The notes beneath the pieces are model-generated. The model ran no database searches. It was not told the origin of the DNA and saw only the letters and a list, made by a program, of their open reading frames with translations. Below are positions 1 to 4,695 of a stretch of 7,918 nucleotides of DNA, in pieces. The stretch lies in the NCBI GenBank assembly GCA_029861795.1, contig JAOTYS010000214.1:1-7918 (forward strand), in the 5' to 3' direction. A program made the translations under genes and the position numbers. Origin of the DNA: Gammaproteobacteria bacterium (lineage in GTDB: Bacteria > Pseudomonadota > Gammaproteobacteria > Arenicellales > JAOTYS01). The first letter of the stretch is position 1. Each line of letters opens with the position of its first letter.

Positions 1-30
1 ATCTGTCGAAAAACTTATGCGAGACCGGGA

Positions 31-333
31 TTAATTCTCTAACTTTTCTTTCACGCTGAACACCTTATCCTCCATGGTTTGATCGCGGTCGGTGCGCGTA
101 CCCACCTTAATTGTAGTAGTGATCCTCGGTGCGCCCATCTCATGAACGACTTCATGACAGCGTTTGATGGCGTCGAAGACCGTGTCCCACTCTCCCTCGA
201 TATTGGTACCATAAGCGTGAAGGTGCGTTTTTAGACCCGCCTCGTTAAGCACCTGCTGACATGCAGCAATGTGCTTGGAAACCGACACCCCGACTCCGAT
301 GGGAACAACACACAGATCTACCATAACTTTCAT
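31..333 (-). CDS. MTH1187/YkoF-family thiamine-binding protein
   Basis: A protein of 100 residues, the usual length of the MTH1187 family (Thiamine_BP, formerly DUF77). These are small ferredoxin-like-fold proteins that bind thiamine or its pyrimidine part in the cytoplasm; the relative YkoF works with a thiamine-precursor transporter. Family features visible here are the N-terminal strand MKVMVDLCVVPIGVG, the central GTNIEGEWD, and the C-terminal GAPRITTTIKVGTRTDR, which closes the fold. The frame is open back to an ATG at 357, but the family begins at the conserved MKV strand, so I place the start at 333. A purine-rich GAGGGT lies 11 bases before that ATG. The gene is divergent from the EamA permease, and a promoter-like pair lies at 422-451. 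No thiamine biosynthesis or transport gene is visible beside it, so its partner is unknown. Family assignment is firm; the exact ligand is not. Confidence 0.85.
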   Translation of the reverse strand: MKVMVDLCVVPIGVGVSVSKHIAACQQVLNEAGLKTHLHAYGTNIEGEWDTVFDAIKRCHEVVHEMGAPRITTTIKVGTRTDRDQTMEDKVFSVKEKLEN

Positions 334-421
334 CTTTTCATTACCCTCATTGCACATTTTACGCGTAGTTTATCCGCACGCCCGATGACCGCTGTATCTC
401 AGTCGCTCTTGGCTTAGCGAA

Positions 422-451
422 TGTATACGCCGCTTGTGATCACGATGACAA
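422..451 (-). promoter_or_regulatory. Candidate sigma-70 promoter of the thiamine-binding gene
   Basis: On the minus strand TTGTCA (446-451, five of six bases of the -35 consensus) stands 18 bases from TATACA (422-427, four of six of the -10 consensus). The spacer contains the perfect palindrome GTGATCAC (436-443), a possible operator. This would give a leader of about 80 nucleotides before the start at 333. It is a visual match only. Confidence 0.35.
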
Positions 452-641
452 CACCTCGATATCTGTATTGGGAATATTGCCGCTAACACTGTCACCAAGA
501 AAAGACGAAAACTAGACCTGTGCATAGGACGCAGGGGTGTAGCTCAAGGAAACGAAAATATGCTGGATAACAACAGACACTCAAAACGAGCGAGCTGTGA
601 AGCTGGCTTGGTATGACCGGATATGGGCCATAACACCGTTG

Positions 642-662
642 TATGATTGGCAAAAGAGCCAA
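642..662 (+). promoter_or_regulatory. Possible -10 box and inverted repeat before the EamA gene
   Basis: TATGAT (642-647) resembles a -10 box but has no good -35 at 16-18 bases. It touches an inverted repeat, TTGGC (647-651) and GCCAA (658-662), separated by six bases. The repeat ends 16 bases before the ATG at 679, so it could be an operator or a small leader hairpin affecting translation. The evidence is weak. Confidence 0.25.
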
Positions 663-678
663 CAACTAGAAAGTCTCT

Positions 679-1584
679 ATGGATAAGAATACACAAGATC
701 CGAACCGAGCAGCTACGTCGTCAGCGCACACAGTTGGTTGGCAACGAGTAATGCCAGCAGTGTTTGTATTGTTGTGGAGCACCGGCTTCATCGGTGCCAA
801 GTACGGTCTACCGTATGCCGAGCCGTTCACATTTCTTTTAGTGCGGTTTGCCATTGTTCTGGTGTTAATGCTTCTGTTTGCGCTGGTATTACGTGCTCCG
901 TGGCCCACCGATGTTAGGCAGATTTTGCATATCTCAGTGGTGGGACTGTTGGTTCATGGCGTCTATCTGGGTGGCATATTTTCGGCGATCGATCACGGAG
1001 TAAGTCTGGGCGTCAGTGCGCTGATCATCGGCATGCAGCCAATCTTAACGGCTGCGGTGGTCGGGCCGGTTCTCGGCGAGCGAGTCACGGCCCGTGGATG
1101 GCTGGGATTTGTCTTGGGATTCGTCGGTGTCGCTATGGTGGTATCACAACAGATCTCATTTCAGTCAGATGCACCGGGTCTTATCGGAAGTTTTGTGGCG
1201 GTCACAGCTATCAGCATAGGCACGCTCTACCAGAAGCGATTTTGCAGCGATATGGACCTGCGGTCGGGGACATGTATTCAATACGTGGCTGCGGCGGCAT
1301 TGATGGGCATCCTTGCGTTTAGTTTGGAAACCCGCGTTATTCACTGGACACCCGAGTTTATCGCCGGGCTGGCCTGGCTCAGTACGGTGCTATCGGTGGG
1401 GGCGGTGACGCTGCTTTGGCTACTGATTCGTCGTGGCGCCGCGGCAAAGGTTGCAAGCCTGTTTTACCTGGTGCCACCGGTTACCGCTTTATTGGCCTAT
1501 GCCATATTCGACGAAATACTGGGTACGACCGCGATGATTGGTATGGGAATCGCGGCGTTGGGAGTCGCCCTAGTGAATCGTTAG
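679..1584 (+). CDS. EamA/DMT-superfamily inner-membrane transporter
   Basis: A very hydrophobic protein of 301 residues, the normal size for a drug/metabolite transporter with ten membrane helices built from two EamA repeats. After a polar N-terminus of about 22 residues, the first helix reads VMPAVFVLLWSTGFIGAKYG. This is the W-[SG]-[ST]-x-F-[IV] pattern typical of EamA proteins, followed by AEPFTFLLVRF at the start of the second helix. The second half repeats the plan, with GAVTLLWLLIRRGAAAKVAS and LFYLVPPVTALLAY, then a final helix near GIAALGVALVNR. Such proteins export or import small metabolites across the inner membrane. The substrate cannot be read from the sequence. I chose the ATG at 679, preceded by a weak purine run (AGAAAG, 668-673). 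A later ATG at 751 would remove the polar N-terminus and is less likely. It converges on the HD-domain gene. Confidence 0.88.
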   Translation: MDKNTQDPNRAATSSAHTVGWQRVMPAVFVLLWSTGFIGAKYGLPYAEPFTFLLVRFAIVLVLMLLFALVLRAPWPTDVRQILHISVVGLLVHGVYLGGIFSAIDHGVSLGVSALIIGMQPILTAAVVGPVLGERVTARGWLGFVLGFVGVAMVVSQQISFQSDAPGLIGSFVAVTAISIGTLYQKRFCSDMDLRSGTCIQYVAAAALMGILAFSLETRVIHWTPEFIAGLAWLSTVLSVGAVTLLWLLIRRGAAAKVASLFYLVPPVTALLAYAIFDEILGTTAMIGMGIAALGVALVNR

Positions 1585-1640
1585 TGGGCGTGGGAAACAA
1601 ATACTGGTAACGCAAGAATGACGAGGCCGCTGAAGCTCCT

Positions 1641-1683
1641 GGCGGTGGATTCAATTCGTGCTGTTACAACAGTCGATTCCGCC
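1641..1683. terminator. Weak imperfect hairpin between convergent genes
   Basis: GGCGG (1641-1645) can pair with CCGCC (1679-1683). Inside it AAT plus CG pairs with CG plus ATT, and CTGTT (1661-1665) pairs with AACAG (1668-1672). There is a seven-base internal bulge and no T-run on either side. It lies between the stop of the EamA gene and the stop of the HD gene, where a two-way terminator would be expected, but the structure is poor. Confidence 0.25.
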
Positions 1684-1725
1684 TTCATTTGCAGCGAGTC
1701 CATGCTGACTAACTGCTGAACCGTG

Positions 1726-2286
1726 TCATTCAACAAATTTCGTTGGCTCTCTGGAGAATACGCGTCTTACCATAGGCTCGAATTCCCCCAGTGACATGGT
1801 ATCGTATTCGGGATCAAATGACGCCTGATCCCAACGATGGCAGAAATCAATACAATCCTGATAATAAGGATGATCACGGTATTGGTCGCGGGCGTTTCGA
1901 TCCATATCGAAATGATGAAAGAAGTAATAGCCCTGGAACAAACCATGGTGCGCAACCACCCAGTGATTCTTCTCGCTTACATACGGACGCAACATAGCCG
2001 CAGCCACCTGGCTATGATTATAGGGTGCCAACACATCTCCGACATCATGAAGCAGTGCGCACACAATCGTCTCCTCATCCGCACCATCTCGTAACGCGCG
2101 AGTCGCTGTCTGTAGCGAATGGGTATACCGATCGACCTGATAACCTAAAGGATCTCCGGCCATTTGCTTCAGCAGCGTTAAAGCATTGTCCACCACTTGC
2201 TCATGATTATTTCCATAAAACTGATCCAGAAACAGGTACTCTTCCTTTGTGCCGTCTTCCATCCGCGTGAAGCTCACTGCCTTCAT
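1726..2286 (-). CDS. HD-domain diiron oxygenase-like protein (PhnZ/TmpB type)
   Basis: A protein of 186 residues in the HD-domain superfamily. Candidate metal ligands, in order, are His56 in HSLQTA, His80-Asp81 in ALLHDVGD, His91 in YNHSQ, His113/His114 in VAHHG, and Asp153 in RWDQASFDP. The H-S-L-Q motif 24 residues before the HD pair, the compact size and the C-terminal W-D-Q-x-S-F-D-P segment resemble the mixed-valence diiron oxygenases PhnZ and TmpB. Those enzymes cleave the C-P bond of hydroxylated aminoethyl- or trimethylaminoethyl-phosphonates, releasing phosphate. They act in the cytoplasm after a 2-oxoglutarate-dependent hydroxylase (PhnY/TmpA), which is absent from this window. An ordinary HD phosphohydrolase is the alternative. 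The start at 2286 is chosen because GAGG lies eight bases upstream and the family begins near MKAVSF; the frame stays open to 2367. It is convergent with the EamA gene. HD domain is certain; oxygenase subfamily is likely. Confidence 0.8.
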   Translation of the reverse strand: MKAVSFTRMEDGTKEEYLFLDQFYGNNHEQVVDNALTLLKQMAGDPLGYQVDRYTHSLQTATRALRDGADEETIVCALLHDVGDVLAPYNHSQVAAAMLRPYVSEKNHWVVAHHGLFQGYYFFHHFDMDRNARDQYRDHPYYQDCIDFCHRWDQASFDPEYDTMSLGEFEPMVRRVFSREPTKFVE

Positions 2287-2291
2287 CGTCA

Positions 2292-2298
2292 TCACCTC
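2292..2298 (-). promoter_or_regulatory. Ribosome binding site fixing the HD-protein start
   Basis: On the minus strand GAGGTGA runs just before two in-frame ATGs, at 2292 and 2286. GAGG is eight bases from the second ATG but only two from the first, so translation most likely begins at 2286. It also argues against the far-upstream ATG at 2367. Confidence 0.6.
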
Positions 2299-2479
2299 AT
2301 TGATTTTCCAGGGCAACCCACCCAAGCGGTATTTGGTAATGATCGCTGACTTTATGGCAAAGCACAATCATCATACCGATCATAGCCGCGTGCCTTCCGG
2401 CTGTCGCGACGCAACGCAAGGACACTCCCGCTCCACATCGAAGGCTGCCAAGTCACTGCTGCCTCATACACTCACCACA

Positions 2480-2564
2480 GTCATGCCGGAAACACCGCAG
2501 GTGTTATCCGGCATCCAGTAAATCATCAAAGTCTCTGGATTCCGGATAAGCGCTACGGAATGAC
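2480..2564. repeat. REP/BIME-like paired-hairpin intergenic element
   Basis: The 85-base block starts with GTCATGCCGGA and ends with CGGAATGAC, so its termini are imperfect inverted copies. The left half folds into a strong hairpin: ATGCCGGA (2483-2490) pairs with TCCGGCAT (2507-2514), and AACACC (2491-2496) with GGTGTT (2500-2505). That is 14 pairs with one bulged A and a GCA loop. The right half has a weaker hairpin, ATTCCG (2539-2544) with CGGAAT (2556-2561). Read on the minus strand, the right half has the same plan as the left: GTCATTCCG, then ATCCGGAATCCAG. Two REP-like units facing each other are typical of REP or BIME-like elements in gammaproteobacterial intergenic DNA. Only one copy is in this window, so repetition in the genome is inferred. 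Confidence 0.6.
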
Positions 2565-2780
2565 AAATGAGAGCAATGACCGATCATGTGCATATTGCGG
2601 TTCACAGTGTGAATCGCTTCGCCGTCAAGATTTTGACCCTATCTATTCTAATTTTTATGGGACAGCAATACTGCCCAGCACGCTGGTCCTGTTGGCGACC
2701 CTCGCGAGAAGGAATGCTGTTGCAAGATAGATTTGTCCGGCTGCTACCGTCCAGGTAGATTACGCCAGGATCCATGGGTT

Positions 2781-2828
2781 TTGTTAGACGTATACAAAAG
2801 TTAAGCTAACAAGTTCACCGCTTGAACT
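2781..2828 (+). promoter_or_regulatory. Two adjacent inverted repeats upstream of the DoeA-like gene
   Basis: TTGTTAG (2781-2787) and CTAACAA (2806-2812) are perfect inverted copies with 18 bases between. Next to them, AGTTCA (2812-2817) and TGAACT (2823-2828) form a second perfect dyad with a five-base spacer. They lie about 70-115 bases before the ATG at 2897, where a promoter and operator would be expected. No strong -35/-10 pair is visible. A regulator binding here is inferred. Confidence 0.4.
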
Positions 2829-2896
2829 CAAATTCGGACCCAGCGCAACATTCACGTTAGTCGCAACCCCTGGCCCAAAAAACATAGGAGCGCGTC

Positions 2897-4069
2897 ATGC
2901 TGCCATTCGAGAAAAGCGAATACCTTGAACGAGTCAACAAAGTTAAGAAGAGCATGACCGAAAATGGGATTGATGTGTTGCTATCCACTAATCCCGCAAA
3001 CATATGCTATCTGACAGGTTACGACGGTTGGTCGTTTTATGTTCACCAATTGGTTGTGATTTCCGTGGATCATGACCATCCAATATGGATTGGCCGAGGT
3101 ATGGACGCTAACGCGGCACGCGTAACAACCTATCTAGATGACAACAACATCCATGGGTATGCCGATCACTATGTGCAGTCCACAGAACGTCACCCCATGG
3201 ATTACGTCGCCGATCTAATAAAGGAAAAGGGGTGGGACCGCAAAACCATCGGCGTAGAAATGGATACATACTACTTTACCGCTGCCTGCTATGTTGCTCT
3301 ACAACGGAATCTTCCGAATGCCGATTTCAAAGACTCCACGACTTTAGTGAATTGGGTACGCGTCATTAAATCTCCGCAGGAGATTGAATTCATGAAACGT
3401 GCGGCGCGAATTATAGAAAAAGTCATGCAAACCGCAATGGATGCCATCAACCCCGGCGTAAGACAATGCGACGCGGTTGCGGCAATCTATCAAGCTCAAA
3501 TCAGCGGAAGCGGCGAATACGGCGGCGACTACACCGCGTTCTGCCCGATGCTACCAACAGGGAAAGGCACCTCTACTCCGCACCTCACCTGGACCGACGA
3601 GCCTTTTGTCAACGGCGAAGCAACTGTTCTGGAACTGGGTGGCTGTTATAAGCGATATCATTGCCCAATGGCACGTACCGTACACCTTGGGACCCCGCCC
3701 AAAGCGCTTTCTGACACTGCCAATGTGGTGGTCGAAGGCCTGAATAATGCACTCATGGCCGCAAAACCAGGGGTGACCTGTGAAGAAGTTGAAGCAACTT
3801 GGCGCCGGACGATCGACAAATACGGCTTAAAGAAAGAGTCGCGTATTGGCTACTCCACTGGGCTTAACTATCCGCCGGACTGGGGCGAGAGCACCTTGAG
3901 CTTACGCCCCGGAGACAAGACCGTGCTACAGCCCAATATGACCATTCATATGATTCCTGGGATCTGGATGGACGACTGGGGCATAGAAATCAGCGAGTGC
4001 TTTCAGGTCACCGAGAGCGGCTCAAAGACCTTCGCCAACTTCCCCCAGGGGTTGCTGGTAAAGGAATAG
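2897..4069 (+). CDS. doeA: Ectoine hydrolase DoeA/EutD family protein (M24 fold)
   Basis: A protein of 390 residues with the creatinase/M24 'pita-bread' plan: an N-terminal domain (about 1-155) and a catalytic-fold domain (about 160-380). The N-terminal segment YLTGYDGWSFYVHQ (38-51) is characteristic of DoeA/EutD, which opens the ectoine ring to N-acetyl-diaminobutyrate in the cytoplasm. The M24 metal ligands are not kept. VLELGG (244-249) has Glu246 where peptidases have Asp; CPMART (256-261) lacks the second Asp; GYSTGL (318-323) has Tyr in place of the ligand His; IPGIW (353-357) and IEISE (363-367) lack the two Glu. This fits DoeA/EutD, described as working without metal through a glutamate that I believe corresponds to Glu246. 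A true Xaa-Pro peptidase is therefore unlikely. AGGAG (2886-2890) six bases before the ATG supports the start. No doeB deacetylase, regulator or ectoine transporter adjoins it. A DoeA-like enzyme for a related cyclic compound remains possible. Confidence 0.8.
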   Translation: MLPFEKSEYLERVNKVKKSMTENGIDVLLSTNPANICYLTGYDGWSFYVHQLVVISVDHDHPIWIGRGMDANAARVTTYLDDNNIHGYADHYVQSTERHPMDYVADLIKEKGWDRKTIGVEMDTYYFTAACYVALQRNLPNADFKDSTTLVNWVRVIKSPQEIEFMKRAARIIEKVMQTAMDAINPGVRQCDAVAAIYQAQISGSGEYGGDYTAFCPMLPTGKGTSTPHLTWTDEPFVNGEATVLELGGCYKRYHCPMARTVHLGTPPKALSDTANVVVEGLNNALMAAKPGVTCEEVEATWRRTIDKYGLKKESRIGYSTGLNYPPDWGESTLSLRPGDKTVLQPNMTIHMIPGIWMDDWGIEISECFQVTESGSKTFANFPQGLLVKE

Positions 4070-4113
4070 CTCAGGTGTTTTGCTCTGTCCTCGCCGTTTT
4101 GCACCTTGCATAG

Positions 4114-4151
4114 GGAAAGGCCACGGCGGAAAAAATCCGCGTGACCTTTCC
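4114..4151. terminator. Strong hairpin between convergent genes
   Basis: GGAAAGG (4114-4120) pairs with CCTTTCC (4145-4151). The stem continues through CACG (4122-4125) with CGTG (4140-4143), and CGGA (4127-4130) with TCCG (4136-4139). In all there are 15 pairs with one mismatch, one bulged G and a five-A loop. It begins 44 bases after the stop of the DoeA-like gene and is convergent with the EF-hand gene. Neither side has a clear T-run, so it may act as a two-way barrier or an RNA 3'-end stabiliser rather than a textbook terminator. Confidence 0.55.
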
Positions 4152-4152
4152 A

Positions 4153-4176
4153 GACTTACTGGTAGGGGTGTAAGTC
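4153..4176. terminator. Second hairpin abutting the first
   Basis: GACTTAC (4153-4159) and GTAAGTC (4170-4176) form a perfect seven-pair stem with a ten-base loop, one base after the preceding hairpin and 34 bases from the stop of the minus-strand EF-hand gene. It probably serves the EF-hand transcript's 3' end, but no T-run follows. Confidence 0.4.
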
Positions 4177-4210
4177 GCTGCTAAAGACGGAAAACGTGCA
4201 GGTCAGGCTC

Positions 4211-4441
4211 CTAGCCCTTCACAAAAGCCTCGTACTCCTCGATGCTAATTGCACCGTTTTGATCAGCATCAACGATTCCAAACTGATCGCTTAATCCCTG
4301 GTGGCCACCCGCCTCAGCGGCGCTAATCATTCCGTCCTGATCCGCATCCAGGTCACCAAACGCTGGCATGTCTTGCGCGGTGCAAGAAAGTGCGAATAGG
4401 GCGGACGTAAGACCGCCGGCAAAAGTTGCGAAACGTCTCAT
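4211..4441 (-). CDS. Small exported EF-hand calcium-binding protein
   Basis: A 76-residue protein with an N-terminal signal sequence and two EF-hand loops. Residues 1-22 have the basic MRRF start, a hydrophobic core (FAGGLTSALFAL) and then SCTAQ. Cys20 could be lipidated, but Ala at -3 and Leu at -2 make a poor lipobox; signal peptidase I cleavage after Ala22 is the alternative. Loop 1 is DADQDGMISAAE (32-43) and loop 2 is DADQNGAISIEE (58-69). Both carry every canonical calcium ligand position, including Gly at 6, Ile at 8 and Glu at 12. Mature protein is essentially one EF-hand pair, acidic, in the periplasm or on the envelope. A strong ribosome binding site, GAGGAG (4448-4453), sits six bases before the ATG. 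A sigma-54 promoter match lies at 4517-4533. It follows glrR on the same strand after 254 bases. The role is unknown; calcium binding or buffering is inferred from the loops. Confidence 0.85.
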   Translation of the reverse strand: MRRFATFAGGLTSALFALSCTAQDMPAFGDLDADQDGMISAAEAGGHQGLSDQFGIVDADQNGAISIEEYEAFVKG

Positions 4442-4516
4442 GAAGCACTCCTCTCAGCAAAAGTTTCCGCTTCCTGCAATGAATTGCCGTCCTTGGCCAG
4501 TTACCAATAGGAAATA

Positions 4517-4533
4517 AGCAACTCTTGTGCCAA
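4517..4533 (-). promoter_or_regulatory. Sigma-54 (-24/-12) promoter of the EF-hand gene
   Basis: On the minus strand TTGGCAC (4527-4533) is followed, after exactly five bases, by TTGCT (4517-4521). This matches the sigma-54 consensus TGGCAC-N5-TTGC[AT] at every defined position in the -24 and -12 elements, with the GG and GC at the required spacing. Transcription would begin near 4506, giving a 65-nucleotide leader before the ATG at 4441. I found no other match of this quality in the window. It needs an enhancer-binding activator; GlrR, encoded next door, is the obvious candidate, by inference. Confidence 0.72.
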
Positions 4534-4625
4534 CTTTGACCGAACGACGAGAAATCAGCGGTATTAGCGAGAAAGCCAGCAAATTACTTTGAGAAAAACA
4601 CTGTTTAACCGGCTACGACCCTTGT

Positions 4626-4665
4626 TGACGGACTACCACCGTCGCTGACGGACTACCACTGTCGC
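4626..4665. repeat. Tandem 20-bp dyad repeat, candidate activator enhancer
   Basis: Two copies of a 20-base unit (4626-4645 and 4646-4665) differ at one position. Each begins TGACGGACTACCAC. Within copy 1, GACGG and CCGTC form a 17-base dyad with a seven-base spacer; copy 2 has CTGTC in the right arm. At the junction, minus-strand CCGTC-AGC-GACGG is a further perfect palindrome. The block lies about 120-160 bases before the predicted sigma-54 start, the usual distance for enhancer sites, and the 20-base period puts both copies on nearly the same DNA face. It also lies 30 bases after the glrR stop, so a role in the glrR 3' end is an alternative. Copy 2 extends into TGTC-N10-TACA (4660-4677), one base off the TGTC-N10-GACA motif reported for enterobacterial GlrR. 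Confidence 0.6.
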
Positions 4666-4695
4666 ACATCACTTACACTAATGAGGTTAACTCCG

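Larger units (their letters stand above)
334..678. other. Divergent intergenic region
   Basis: This stretch separates the minus-strand thiamine-binding gene from the plus-strand EamA gene. It should hold both promoters. I see a plausible minus-strand promoter (422-451), an isolated TATGAT (642-647) and a short inverted repeat (647-662) just before the permease start. Nothing in it looks like a gene. A tRNA-like string near 535-545 has no cloverleaf behind it. Confidence 0.6.
2287..2896. other. Divergent intergenic region with repeat element
   Basis: This 610-base gap lies between the divergent HD and DoeA-like genes. It contains the HD gene's ribosome binding site, the REP-like element at 2480-2564, and a pair of inverted repeats at 2781-2828 upstream of the DoeA-like gene. 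The 2567-2758 stretch has an open frame of 63 codons, but its product matches no family I know and has no ribosome binding site, so I do not call a gene. The stretch at 2600-2760 shows nothing I can interpret. Confidence 0.6.

Noticed and set aside
360..405. TPP-riboswitch-like strings on the minus strand (CTGAGAT at 396-402 and GGATAA at 370-375) upstream of the thiamine-binding gene
   Set aside because: The spacing is suggestive, but the conserved CCTGATCTGG part and the closing stems are missing, so a real thi-box is not supported. A covariance-model search would decide it.
535..605. tRNA-like 5' string (GGGGTGTAGCTCA)
   Set aside because: No anticodon stem, no T-arm with GTTCGAATC-like sequence and no acceptor pairing follow within tRNA length.
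2375..2587. Direct repeat ACCGATCAT at 2375-2383 and 2579-2587 flanking the REP-like element
   Set aside because: The copies are about 100 and 15 bases from the element's two ends, so they are not target-site duplications; nine bases can recur by chance.
2567..2758. Open frame of 63 codons in the divergent gap
   Set aside because: No ribosome binding site, no recognisable domain, an unlikely composition (Trp, Cys and Arg rich end), and it begins at the edge of the repeat element.
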